DNA of 31,252 nt from DATBGS01 sp036557885 (GTDB taxonomy: Bacteria; Chloroflexota; Ktedonobacteria; Ktedonobacterales; DATBGS01): NCBI GenBank assembly GCA_036557885.1, contig DATBGS010000029.1, positions 1-31,252 on the forward strand, in the 5' to 3' direction. A program made the translations under genes and the position numbers. Each line of letters begins with the position of its first letter. Positions within the stretch are counted from its first letter, which is position 1. Under the pieces are notes generated by a model that did not search any database, had not been told where the DNA came from, and worked only from the letters and a program-made list of their open reading frames with translations. Below, piece by piece: positions 22,713-30,574 of the stretch.

Positions 22713-23795
22713 ATGAAACGCCTGCCCACTTCCAGCAGCCTCTTTCTGGTAGGGGTACTTTTGCTGGCTGGCTGCGCCAGTAGCATCTCCTCCACCAGCC
22801 AGCCACCAGCCCTCTTTTTCCCCACCGGCATTGCGCGTCCGAGTCCTGCTGGCCCAGCGCAGGGAACCATTCTGGTCACCTATCGTGGGCACCAGGGCCA
22901 GGTCAGCGCCATCGCCTGGTCGCCTGATGGAAAGCTGATTGCCTCCGGCGGCCTGGATGGGGTGCAGATCTGGGATGCCACAACCGGGAAGCCGCTCTTG
23001 AAGTTTGGCAAGTCAACCGATGCGCTGGCCTGGTCCCCCGATGGCAAACGCCTGGTGACGGCAGGGTTTCCCTTTCTCACACGCACCGGGCCGACTGTAA
23101 GCGGCGGCGCGCAGGTCTGGGATACGACCAGCGGCAAGCCCGTGCTGGCATTGAATGACCAGAGCGAGGAAGTGAAGGCAGTGGCCTGGTCGCCCGATGG
23201 CAAACGCATTGCCTCAGCCGGGCAGGAGAACCAGGTACAGGTCTGGGATGCCACCACTGGCAAAACCCTGCTCACCTATAAAGAGCATACCAATCTCGTA
23301 ACTGGCCTGGCGTGGTCGCCCGATAGCACGCGCCTTGCCTCAGCCAGCTTTGACCGCACCGTGCAGGTCTGGGACGCCACCACTGGGAAGACGCTGCTTA
23401 CCTATACAGGCTATTCGGGGCTGGTGGAGGCGGTGGCCTGGTCTCCTGATGGGAACCACATTGCCTCTGGCGGGGCAGATACCACCGTGCAGGTCTGGGA
23501 CGCCAACACCGGAACCCTGGTGACGACCTATCACGGGCACACGGGAGATGTTGATGCCCTGGCCTGGTCACCCAATGGACAGCATATCGTCTCTGGCTCC
23601 GGCAGTTCGGGTGGTACGCTGGATGAGACGCCGATTCAGGTCTGGGATGCGTTCACGGGCGCCCACGCCTACATCTTCTCCGAGCATTCCGGCAACGCGA
23701 CAGCCGTAGCCTGGTCGCCCAGTAATATGCGCGTGGCCTCGGCGATCAACCGATTTACCTTTTCCAACCCGGTGCAAATCTGGCTGGCGGGGTAG
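22713..23795 (+). CDS. WD40-repeat lipoprotein
   Basis: The start at 22713 (MKRLPTSSS) is preferred to 22707, because AAGGA abuts the latter and leaves six bases to the former. The 360-residue protein begins with a lipoprotein signal peptide and lipobox LLLAGC, with the acylated Cys at residue 21. After a short linker, seven WD40 blades follow (about 50-360), each with an AWSPDG strand turn and a QVWDATTGK ending, predicting a closed seven-bladed propeller on the outer face of the membrane. Such propellers serve as interaction platforms; the partner is unknown. It resembles the propeller of the kinase at 1-1800, which suggests a shared ancestor within this genome. Confidence 0.87.
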   Translation: MKRLPTSSSLFLVGVLLLAGCASSISSTSQPPALFFPTGIARPSPAGPAQGTILVTYRGHQGQVSAIAWSPDGKLIASGGLDGVQIWDATTGKPLLKFGKSTDALAWSPDGKRLVTAGFPFLTRTGPTVSGGAQVWDTTSGKPVLALNDQSEEVKAVAWSPDGKRIASAGQENQVQVWDATTGKTLLTYKEHTNLVTGLAWSPDSTRLASASFDRTVQVWDATTGKTLLTYTGYSGLVEAVAWSPDGNHIASGGADTTVQVWDANTGTLVTTYHGHTGDVDALAWSPNGQHIVSGSGSSGGTLDETPIQVWDAFTGAHAYIFSEHSGNATAVAWSPSNMRVASAINRFTFSNPVQIWLAG

Positions 23796-23799
23796 TCTC

Positions 23800-23830
23800 A
23801 GCGCGACTTCAGTCGCTGGCTAGTCGCGCT
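23800..23830. terminator. Convergent terminator-like hairpin
   Basis: A perfect 9-bp stem (23800-23808 with 23822-23830) and a 13-base loop lie between the convergent WD40 and LURP-one genes; the latter's stop is at the right arm. Confidence 0.5.
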
Positions 23831-24305
23831 TCTCATCCTCGGCCAAATCAAGCGCCAGCACCGTCGCCAGGATGAGCGCGTCGTCTTGCCCCGGCGCAAT
23901 GTCCACGCCGTAGGTGTCGGTCAGCGCAATCCATTCTTTGGAGACAGTGGCAATCGTCAGGTGGTCGCGCTTGATGGTGAAGCTGTGCTCAAAGATGCTT
24001 CCGGTCACAGAAAGATCATCTGGCCCAGGAATATCAATGGTAAAGCGGTCTACGAACGGGCTAATCAGTTTCTTGCGCACTTCGGCAAGTTCCAGCCCTT
24101 GCCGGGAGACTTCATAGGTTGGGCGCAGGGAAATCAGGTGCTTTTTCACGGTTGCCACCTCGCGCCCGGCCATATCGCGCATGACAAGCGTGTGGTGCAG
24201 GCTAAGCACCTTCCCATCTACCTGGAAGACTGGACGCCCCGCCTCATCGGTGATGGTGGAATCTTCGCCCAGGCGAAAAAACTTCTCTCGAATGATGTAA
24301 CGCAT
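23820..24305 (-). CDS. LURP-one-related (LOR/YxjI-like) protein
   Basis: The 161-residue length and the opening MRYIIREKFFRLGEDSTITDE followed by PVFQVDGKVLSLHHTLVM fit the LURP-one-related family, a Tubby-like beta barrel around one helix. The repeated x-V-x-K-x-x-h-h pattern (ATVKKHLISL, AEVRKKLISP, ATVSKEWIAL) comes from successive strands. Tubby-like folds bind phosphoinositides in eukaryotes; the bacterial role is unknown. The ATG follows AAAGGAG by about ten bases. It lies 42 bases downstream of the deacetylase gene in the same direction. Confidence 0.82.
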   Translation of the reverse strand: MRYIIREKFFRLGEDSTITDEAGRPVFQVDGKVLSLHHTLVMRDMAGREVATVKKHLISLRPTYEVSRQGLELAEVRKKLISPFVDRFTIDIPGPDDLSVTGSIFEHSFTIKRDHLTIATVSKEWIALTDTYGVDIAPGQDDALILATVLALDLAEDEKRD

Positions 24306-24347
24306 GGCTGCTCGCTCCTTTCAAGCCTCATCTGTGCAAGGTGTGTC

Positions 24348-25271
24348 TTATCTCTTCTTGATGCTCATGCACAAATCATACCGCTTGATGGTTGCTTCAG
24401 ACATTGCATCTGCTGGAGAGCGCGCAAGAAAGCCAGGCTGCTGAGAGACAGTGGAGAGAAGCGGGTGCCCTGGTATCCCATTCCGCAACTGCGCGAGCAG
24501 CAGCGGAACGGTGACAAAGCGATAGCCACGCGCGCGCGCCTGCTGAATGATGGTGGGCAACGCCTGGACAGTTTGCGAGCGATCACCGCCGCCGTCGTGC
24601 ATAAGGATAATCGCCCCATTGTGCAGGTGGCTCAGCACATTATTGACGATGGCGCTGGTGCCTGGGCGCGACCAATCGCGCGGGTCTATATCCCACAGAA
24701 CCGGCGTCAGGTGCAGCGAACCAGCAACGCTGAGCACGCGGCTGTTATACGAGCCATAGGGCGGGCGAAAGAACGCGGGAGCGACGCCAATGGTTTGTTG
24801 AATCACATTGGAGGTATTGGCAAGCTGCTGCTGAATGGCCGATGTGCTCAGGCTTGTTAAGTTGGGATGCGACCAGGAGTGGTTCTCGACGGCGTGGCCG
24901 TCTGCCAGAACCGCCTGCGCCAGAGTGGGGTAGCGCTGCACCCATTCCCCAAGCATAAAAAAGGTGGCATGCACTCCATATTTGCGCAAAACGCTCAACA
25001 CCTGGGTGGTATAGCCGGAAGAAGGCCCATCATCAAAGGTCAGCGCTATTTCTGGCAGGTGCGGATTGCCATGAGAAATCGGGGAAGGGCTGGCCGCCTG
25101 AGACGCGAGGGCGTTGGTGGAAAGATCAGCAGCGCTGGTAGCAACCTGGCTGGCAGTTCCAGCGGCGTGTACGGGCTTGCTTGCCGCCGTCAACAGGGGG
25201 ACAAGCGCCAGAGCGATAACCAGACAAGCGGCTAAGGAAAATACGAGCAAGAGGTGTTTGCGGTAGCTCAT
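24348..25271 (-). CDS. Polysaccharide deacetylase (NodB/CE4 family), exported
   Basis: CE4 enzymes remove N- or O-acetyl groups from chitin, peptidoglycan or other glycans using a divalent metal. All five NodB motifs are visible: TFDDGP (near residue 78), H-S-W-S-H (about 132), RPPYGSYN (about 170), DPRDW, and ILMHDGG. A signal peptide or anchor covers residues 5-30 (LLLVFSLAACLVIALALVPLL). With the start at 25271 (MSYRKHLL) the product has 307 residues, but no ribosome site precedes it, because the hairpin of the iscB element ends only 11 bases upstream. An in-frame ATG at 25307 overlaps the iscB stop (ATGA) and would add twelve element-derived residues. The start is therefore uncertain. Confidence 0.9.
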   Translation of the reverse strand: MSYRKHLLLVFSLAACLVIALALVPLLTAASKPVHAAGTASQVATSAADLSTNALASQAASPSPISHGNPHLPEIALTFDDGPSSGYTTQVLSVLRKYGVHATFFMLGEWVQRYPTLAQAVLADGHAVENHSWSHPNLTSLSTSAIQQQLANTSNVIQQTIGVAPAFFRPPYGSYNSRVLSVAGSLHLTPVLWDIDPRDWSRPGTSAIVNNVLSHLHNGAIILMHDGGGDRSQTVQALPTIIQQARARGYRFVTVPLLLAQLRNGIPGHPLLSTVSQQPGFLARSPADAMSEATIKRYDLCMSIKKR

Positions 25272-25281
25272 AGAATGTTTT

Positions 25282-25325
25282 GCGCGGCGGATACCCCTCG
25301 CATTCATGCGGGGGAGGAGCCGCGC
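25282..25325 (-). repeat. Right-end stem-loop of the iscB element
   Basis: On the minus strand GCGCGGC and GCCGCGC form the outer stem, around CCCCGCAT/ATGCGAGGGG. Subterminal hairpins of this kind mark the ends of IS200/IS605-type elements. It contains the iscB stop codon. Confidence 0.6.
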
Positions 25326-26594
25326 TCTCCTTTCGCGTAACTGTAGCCATCGCGTTGATGAAGCGCCTGACAATACCGGGCAGCAATGCCTTGCACCGTT
25401 TTGCTGCTGGTAGTCACATTGAAAGAGCCAGTAGTTCTCACCGCCACTCGTCCCACATAGGTGCCCACCTTAGTGCCTTCCGTGACCACTGCCCGCACGA
25501 TGTCCCCCGTCCGAAAGCCTCGGACCCGGCTCTGCTGCTTGGGACTGGTGCGAGGAAAGCCATGTTTGTCCATCAGGCACATTTGCCGCCGCTGCCACCC
25601 GTTGGCGGTGATCAGCAGGGGAACCACTCCCTTGACATGCAACACCTCTGGCGTGCTGGCGCCAACGTTGGCCGCATCTAGCCAATGGGTTTTGGGAAGC
25701 TGGCGCAGGGTGCGGTTCCATTTCGTACGCCCCCGTCCCTGTCTCCACTGGCAACCCCGTCGCTTTGAGCCGCCTAGAGAGCGCCCACCGGGTCGCATTG
25801 ACCGCCGCTGCATCATGACGGGGGCGTTTGGCCTGCGCTTGCACCGCTGGATGGCCGAACTCACCGGCAGTTTGGGTGCCCTTCTTGGTGTTGCAGGGTT
25901 CACACGCCAGCGTGAGATTGCTGACACGCTGGCTGCCACCCCTGGCCCTGGGCACGATGTGTTCAATTTCCAACGGCACGCCCGTCTTGCCGCAGTACGC
26001 GCACTTACGCCCCCACTTTTCCAGGAGGTACTCCCGTACCTCGTAGCCGAAGAGCGTGCCTTGCTGGTACTCGATGCCGCTGATCTCAGCGTTCTCCAGC
26101 AGTTGCATGTCAAAGCGCACCAGTTCCATCGAGAATGCTTCGATGGGGCAGAGGCGCCGCAGCCTGGCAGCCCACGTGAGCACATTGGCAACCCGGCTTT
26201 CCAACGAGGGTGGCAACTGGCCCTCCCTCCCGCGTCGGTTGTTGAAGCGGGGCGTCCGATACCTGGTCTTGCGCTGACGCCTGCTCCGACGCACAGCTTG
26301 GCGATCAGCCAGTGCCTTCTTGATGGCCTGCCCCCGATGGGAGAGTTCTGCGGCCCACACCCCCTGTCCAGTGGCATCGTTGACCACTGCCAGTCCGGTT
26401 GTTTGACTTCCAGGGTCTATTTTGAGGCGCAACGGCTCACTGGCCCGCTCCGATGGCGTCTCGTTGAGGATAATGGTGAACGGGTAACGCCGAAAGACTG
26501 CCGCGTGCCCCTGGTTAAGCCACCGCCTGGCTGTACCAGGATGCACCATTGGCAGTGGGCGCCTGTCGTTGTCTAACACGAAGACTTGTGACAT
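25304..26594 (-). pseudogene. iscB: IscB RNA-guided HNH/RuvC nuclease, frameshifted near the C-terminus
   Basis: IscB is the transposon-borne ancestor of Cas9; guided by an omegaRNA it cuts both DNA strands. The first frame (26594 to about 25730) gives the PLMP-like N-terminus (VFVLDNDRRPLPMVHPG), RuvC-I LKIDPGSQTTGL with D60, an Arg-rich bridge helix (RRSRRQRKTRYRTPRFNNRRG is close to this), RuvC-II E157, an HNH domain with two CxxC pairs and EHIVPRARGG (H212), and RuvC-III H260-D261. After residue 288 the homology continues in another frame (RTKWNRT, LPKTHWLDAANVGAST, DKHGFPRTSPK, GFRTGDIVRAVV) to a TGA at 25304. The switch lies at the C5/G5 run 25730-25734. Joined, about 429 residues, a normal length. 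The unread part is the TAM-interacting C-terminal domain. GAAGGA precedes the ATG. Confidence 0.88.
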
Positions 26595-26597
26595 CAG

Positions 26598-26864
26598 TAT
26601 TCCTTCACCCCTTGCGGGGTCTCCCCTTTCGGGGGTAACGTGGTCCTCGACAAAGTTCCCAGGCGGTTTAGTGGCCGCAGCACCGTTCTCCCCAATGAGT
26701 CCTTTTAACTACGGCCCGCAGAGTTCGGGGCTGGACCGGCTACCCCGAAGTGCCTATTACATTCGCCTGAAACGTAGCAGCCTTGCGGCTACTCAGTCTG
26801 GTCAGGATTGGGCAAGCCCACCCTCTTTAGGGGGTTTGGGTTCCTGACGAGAGCACCCTTCCTG
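26598..26864 (-). ncRNA. IscB omegaRNA (HEARO RNA) with 5' guide
   Basis: HEARO RNAs lie directly 5' of iscB. On the minus strand the scaffold starts with a stem (TCAGGA at 26842-26847 with TCCTGA near 26802) and goes on to CCAGACTGAG, GTAGCCGCAAGGCTGCTAC, the CCAGCCCCGAACTCTGCGG core and ends in two hairpins CCCCGAAAGGGG and CCCCGCAAGGGG next to the start codon. The order of CTGAG, GCCG and AG-CCCCGAACT blocks resembles known IscB RNAs. The roughly 16 bases 5' of the stem (about 26849-26864) would be the guide, copied from the flanking site. Confidence 0.78.
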
Positions 26865-27094
26865 CGCGAGCGCGCCAAAAATCTCCTATCAAGGGCTTTC
26901 CTATATAGAAAGACGTGGAAACTCAGCAGACTTCACTCGCTTTGGGGGCAATTTTGCCGGGCCACCGCGCAGCACCACAAAATGAGCAGAAACTGGGCAT
27001 CTTTTGGCCTGTTCTCTGAATCATCCTTCAGGGCATGATGGGGGTAAAGAACTATGAAAGATACACGTTCTTCTCTATTAAGGAGCCAGTTATT

Positions 27095-28516
27095 ATGCCG
27101 AATACTTCTTCCCGCCGCGCCATTGTGCTTGGTGGCAGCATCGCCGGATTGCTGGCCGCGCGCGTGCTGGCCGATCACTTTGCAGAGGTCGTTGTTGTTG
27201 AGCGCGACAGCTATCCCCAGGAGATTGCGGTGCGCAAGGGCGTGCCCCAGGCGCGCCATGTGCATACCTTGCTGATGCGCGGCCAGCGGATTCTGGAGCA
27301 GTTGTTCCCCGGCATCGAGGCTGATCTGGCCGAGGCTGGCGCGCCCGCGCTGGAATGGACCAGCGACGCTCTGGGCTGGTCGGCGTCGGGCTGGCTGCCG
27401 CGCTTCCATTCGCACTTGAAGACGCACACATGCAGCCGCGAACTGCTTGAGGGCACCATCCTGCGGCGCATGGCGGCGCATCCCACTATTCGCTTTCTTG
27501 AACATACCGATGTGATTGGCCTGCTGCCGGATGCCACCACTACCGGAATCGCCGGGGTGCGCGTGCGGGCGCGGCCCGGCTCCGGGCGCGAAGCGGGCGC
27601 GGAAGAAGACCTGCTGGCCGATTTTGTGGTGGATGCCAGCGGGCGCGAGTCGAAATCAGCCGAGTGGCTGGAGGGGTTGGGCTATCCGCGCCCGCAAGAC
27701 ACAACCATCAACGCCTTCCTGGGCTATGCCAGCCGCCTTTACCAGCGCCCGGCCAACCCCAGGGCGGAATGGAAAGCGGTGCTGATTGGCGCCATGCCGC
27801 CCAAAACGCTGCGCGGCGGCGTGATCTACCCGATTGAAGGGGACCGCTGGCTGGTCACGCTTTCGGGCCGCTCAAAGCAATACCCGCCTCTGGACGACGC
27901 GGGCTTTGTGGAGTTTGCGCGAGACTTTGCCAGCCCGCTGATTTACGAGGCCATCAAAGAGGCCACGCCGCTTTCGCCCGCCGTAGGCTATCGGCGCACC
28001 GAAAACCGCCTGCGCCACTACGAGCGGCTGGAGCGCTTCCCAGAGCGTTTTGTGCTGCTGGGCGATGCGGTCTGCGCTTTTAATCCGGTCTATGGGCAGG
28101 GCATGACGACGGCAGCGCTGGGCGCCGAAACGCTGGGCAAGCTGCTGCGAGAGCAGCGCCAGCGGCACCCCGATGGCGACCTGACGGGCCTGTCGCGTCG
28201 CTTCCAGAAGGCGCTGGCAAAAGTGACGGCGACGCCCTGGCTGATGGCAACGGGCGAAGACCTGCGCTGCCCCGGCGTGGAAGGCGGCGCAGAACTGCGC
28301 AAGAGCAGCGCGATTCGCAACTGGCTGCGCGGCTATCTGGAGCGTGTGCGGCTGCTTTCCGCACGCGACGCCGCGACGTTCCAACTCTTCCTGGAAGTGG
28401 CACATCTGCTGCGCCCGCCCACCGCCTTCTTCCAGCCGCGTGTGGCTGTAAAAGTGCTGTGGCAGAGCATGCGCCCGCGCAAGAGCGCAGCGGCAGCAGA
28501 AGCGGCTCGCTTGTAG
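27095..28516 (+). CDS. FAD-dependent oxidoreductase (UbiH/PHBH-like monooxygenase fold)
   Basis: The start at 27095 (MPNTSSRRAIVLGG) is preceded by AAGGAG; the frame is open 20 codons upstream without a ribosome site. In the 473-residue protein, GGSIAG at residues 13-18 with E/D at strand end (VVVVERD) is the Rossmann motif that binds the ADP part of FAD. A second motif, GDAVCAFNPVYGQG (about 323-336), binds the ribityl chain and is typical of the group A monooxygenase/geranylgeranyl-reductase fold. DASGRESKSAEWLEGLGY is the variant of the DG region. The substrate is unknown; related bacterial proteins act on aromatic or isoprenoid compounds. Its stop codon lies in the stem-loop repeat at 28513. 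No pathway partner is adjacent. Confidence 0.87.
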   Translation: MPNTSSRRAIVLGGSIAGLLAARVLADHFAEVVVVERDSYPQEIAVRKGVPQARHVHTLLMRGQRILEQLFPGIEADLAEAGAPALEWTSDALGWSASGWLPRFHSHLKTHTCSRELLEGTILRRMAAHPTIRFLEHTDVIGLLPDATTTGIAGVRVRARPGSGREAGAEEDLLADFVVDASGRESKSAEWLEGLGYPRPQDTTINAFLGYASRLYQRPANPRAEWKAVLIGAMPPKTLRGGVIYPIEGDRWLVTLSGRSKQYPPLDDAGFVEFARDFASPLIYEAIKEATPLSPAVGYRRTENRLRHYERLERFPERFVLLGDAVCAFNPVYGQGMTTAALGAETLGKLLREQRQRHPDGDLTGLSRRFQKALAKVTATPWLMATGEDLRCPGVEGGAELRKSSAIRNWLRGYLERVRLLSARDAATFQLFLEVAHLLRPPTAFFQPRVAVKVLWQSMRPRKSAAAAEAARL

Positions 28517-28572
28517 CCCCGGCCACTGTGCCGGGGAACGAGAGGACGACCCGGCAGGGACGCCGGGGCTAC
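28513..28572. repeat. GTAGCCCCGGC stem-loop, copy 3
   Basis: Left arm GTAGCCCCGGC (28513-28523) and right arm GCCGGGGCTAC (28562-28572), with a second GCCGG/CCGGC pairing inside and a mismatched centre. The stop of the FAD gene (28514-28516) is part of it. Same family as 18173-18229 and 19631-19691. Confidence 0.7.
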
Positions 28573-28610
28573 CAGCCGGGGAGCGATGGGCAGGAAGGGC
28601 GTGAGCAGCC

Positions 28611-29813
28611 TCACGCCCCATAGCTAACCCGATAGACCTGCCCGTCTGCGTCATCGCTCACATAGAGCGCGCCATCTGGCCCAACAGCCAGCCCCACCGG
28701 GCGGCCAAGCACGTTGTTTTCTGAGGTGAGCCAGCCCGTCACGAAATCCTGGGGCGCGCCAGCCACGTTGCCCTGCGCATCCAGCGGAACAAAGATGACT
28801 TTGTAGCCCGTTGGAGCGCTGCGATTCCATGAGCCATGAAAGGCGACAAACAGCCCGTGAAACTGCTGGGGGAAGGCAGTGGCGTTGTAAAAGGCCAGCC
28901 CCAGCGGGGCCGAATGCGCCTGCATCTTCACCAGCGGCGCGATGATACCATCGCAGTCGCCGGGATGCCCTAGATCGGGGTCAATAATCGTTCCGGCGTG
29001 ACAGCGCGGCCAGCCATATTTGCCGCCGTCCTGAAGGTCATAGACCGTCTCCGGCGGCGTATTGTCTCCCAGCAGGTCGCGCCCGTTGTCTGTGGCCCAG
29101 ATTTGCTGGTTCCAGGGGTTGATCGCCAGACCCACTGCGTTGCGCAGCCCGCTCGCGTAGAGCCGCCCCTGGCCGCCATTGGCGGGATAGACCCAGACGG
29201 CGGCGCGGTGCGGGTCGGACTCCACGCAGTTGTTGCAGGTTGAACCAATCGAGACATAGAGCTGCCCATCCGGCCCAAGCAGCACCGTGCGGGTGATATG
29301 GTTGCCGCCGGTTGGCAAATTGGGCACGACGACCTGTTTATTCGTGGCTTTCAGATCAGGCCCCAGGGTGAAGCGGCTCACGCGCGATGCCTCACCCACG
29401 TAGAGGCTGCCATCCGGGGCAAAGATCAGGCTGGTGGGGTCGTTGAGTCCATCAGCGACGGTGACAGGCGCGCTGGCAATGCCGGTGTGGTTGGGGTCGG
29501 GCAGCGCCAGAATGCGGCCAGTCTCGCGCTCGGCCACAAAGAGCGTGCCATCTGGCCCAAAGGTGATGAAGCGCGGCCCTTTCAGCCCGCTGGCAAAGAG
29601 CGTGGCCTGGAAGCCTTGCGGCAGGCGCAGGTAGGGGAGCGAAGCCCCAAGGGTTGCTGGGGGCGTCATAGGTATTGGCTGATTGATAGTGGGAAGGCTA
29701 CACCCCCTGACGATCAGAAAAACAAGGCCGCCAAGGAGCGCACCTGCAAGTATCTGTAGCCCGGTTCTTCGAGGACTAAAGCCAATGCTGCGAGAAAAGA
29801 AACGCTGCTGCAT
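28611..29813 (-). CDS. PQQ-type soluble aldose sugar dehydrogenase (GDH-B family), membrane-anchored
   Basis: The start at 29813 (MQQRFFSRSIG) lies about 42 bases after a good promoter, and the longer open frame to 30053 would run through that promoter, so I reject it. The 400-residue protein has an N-terminal hydrophobic helix (about 20-37) ending IVRGCSLP; the Arg before Gly-Cys makes a lipobox doubtful, so it may be a plain anchor. Then comes a six-bladed propeller. GGNHITR carries the catalytic-type His (about 170), and YASGLRNAVGLA the Arg (about 222) of PQQ glucose dehydrogenases; GWPRCHAG and HGSWNRSAPTGYKV are other family blocks. Members oxidise aldose sugars in the periplasm or outside with PQQ. 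No PQQ synthesis genes are nearby, so cofactor use is unproven. Confidence 0.87.
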   Translation of the reverse strand: MQQRFFSRSIGFSPRRTGLQILAGALLGGLVFLIVRGCSLPTINQPIPMTPPATLGASLPYLRLPQGFQATLFASGLKGPRFITFGPDGTLFVAERETGRILALPDPNHTGIASAPVTVADGLNDPTSLIFAPDGSLYVGEASRVSRFTLGPDLKATNKQVVVPNLPTGGNHITRTVLLGPDGQLYVSIGSTCNNCVESDPHRAAVWVYPANGGQGRLYASGLRNAVGLAINPWNQQIWATDNGRDLLGDNTPPETVYDLQDGGKYGWPRCHAGTIIDPDLGHPGDCDGIIAPLVKMQAHSAPLGLAFYNATAFPQQFHGLFVAFHGSWNRSAPTGYKVIFVPLDAQGNVAGAPQDFVTGWLTSENNVLGRPVGLAVGPDGALYVSDDADGQVYRVSYGA

Positions 29814-29861
29814 AGGAACCTGCCTGCAATCTAGCAATCTTTGAGTGACATTTATTCGCAT

Positions 29862-29890
29862 ATTACATGTTGTCTCATCCACTCTGTCAA
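29862..29890 (-). promoter_or_regulatory. Sigma-70 type promoter of the sugar dehydrogenase gene
   Basis: On the minus strand TTGACA (29885-29890), 17 bases, TGTAAT (29862-29867). RNA would start near 29855. Confidence 0.65.
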
Positions 29891-29960
29891 GGCAACCAGG
29901 CAGCAAGCAGGCCATTTCCAAACCAGCCTCCTTCATGTACACTACAACAAGAAAAGTCTT

Positions 29961-29996
29961 GCAAGAGAGCACCGGCAGGAAACGCTCTCTCTTGCT
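29961..29996 (+). promoter_or_regulatory. Leader hairpin upstream of the GrpB gene
   Basis: GCAAGAGAGC pairs with GCTCTCTCTTGC about 13 bases later, and a T6 run follows at about 30008-30013. It could be an attenuator or weak terminator in the leader of the 30044 gene; the function is a guess. Confidence 0.3.
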
Positions 29997-30043
29997 GGAG
30001 GAGAAGTTTTTTCTGCCAAGCTTCCAAGAAAGCGAGCGCTCCC

Positions 30044-30568
30044 ATGCCAGCAATTCTCCTGGTGGATTATGACCCTGCCTGGCCCCAGCTCTATGAAAAA
30101 GAGAAAGCCCTGGTGCTGCGCGTGCTTGGGCACTATGTGAGCGCGATTGAGCATGTGGGCAGCACGTCTGTGCCTGGGCTGGGTGGCAGACCCACCCTTG
30201 ATTTGCTGGTAGGTTTGCCCCATTTCTCGCTGGCAGAGCGCTGTGTTGAGCCGTTGCAGCGCATCGGCTACGGCTTCCAGGGGGAAAGCGGCATCCCGCA
30301 GCGCTACTTTTTCCGCAAGCCCGATACCAGCACCTGGGCAGATCGCACGCATACTGTTCATATGGTGGAAGAGGGCAGCCCGGAATGGCAGCGCATGCTT
30401 CGGTTCCGCGATTACCTGCGCACTCACCCGGAAGAAGCGCGAGCGTATTACCAGCTCAAAACGGAACTGGCTGCCGAATATGACACAAACCCGCTGGCGT
30501 ATCCGTTGGCAAAGATGGAATTTATTAGCAGTATGCTGGCGAAAGCCGAGCTAGAATTGCGCGGGTAA
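30044..30568 (+). CDS. GrpB family nucleotidyltransferase-like protein (UPF0157)
   Basis: The start at 30044 (MPAILLVDYDPAWPQLYEKE) matches the typical family beginning V-x-Y-x-P-x-W-x-x-x-F/Y; the frame is open far upstream but without homology. The 174-residue length fits. The signature HVGSTSVPGLGGRPTLD (residues 37-53) is the family's core, with G-S-T-S-V-P-G-L and D53 at the place of the NTase metal-binding acid. In some proteins this domain is fused to dephospho-CoA kinase; the reaction it catalyses is not established. The ribosome site is weak. The Thg1-like gene follows after six bases, so the two are probably co-transcribed; both have nucleotidyltransferase-type chemistry. Confidence 0.88.
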   Translation: MPAILLVDYDPAWPQLYEKEKALVLRVLGHYVSAIEHVGSTSVPGLGGRPTLDLLVGLPHFSLAERCVEPLQRIGYGFQGESGIPQRYFFRKPDTSTWADRTHTVHMVEEGSPEWQRMLRFRDYLRTHPEEARAYYQLKTELAAEYDTNPLAYPLAKMEFISSMLAKAELELRG

Positions 30569-30574
30569 GTTGCC

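Larger units (their letters stand above)
25282..26848 (-). mobile_element. Non-autonomous IS200/IS605-type element carrying iscB
   Basis: The element runs from the omegaRNA scaffold start (about 26848) to the 3' hairpin (25282). It has no tnpA, so it depends on a TnpA elsewhere, as is normal for iscB elements. IS200/IS605 elements make no target duplication, so the exact ends cannot be fixed from one copy. Confidence 0.7.
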
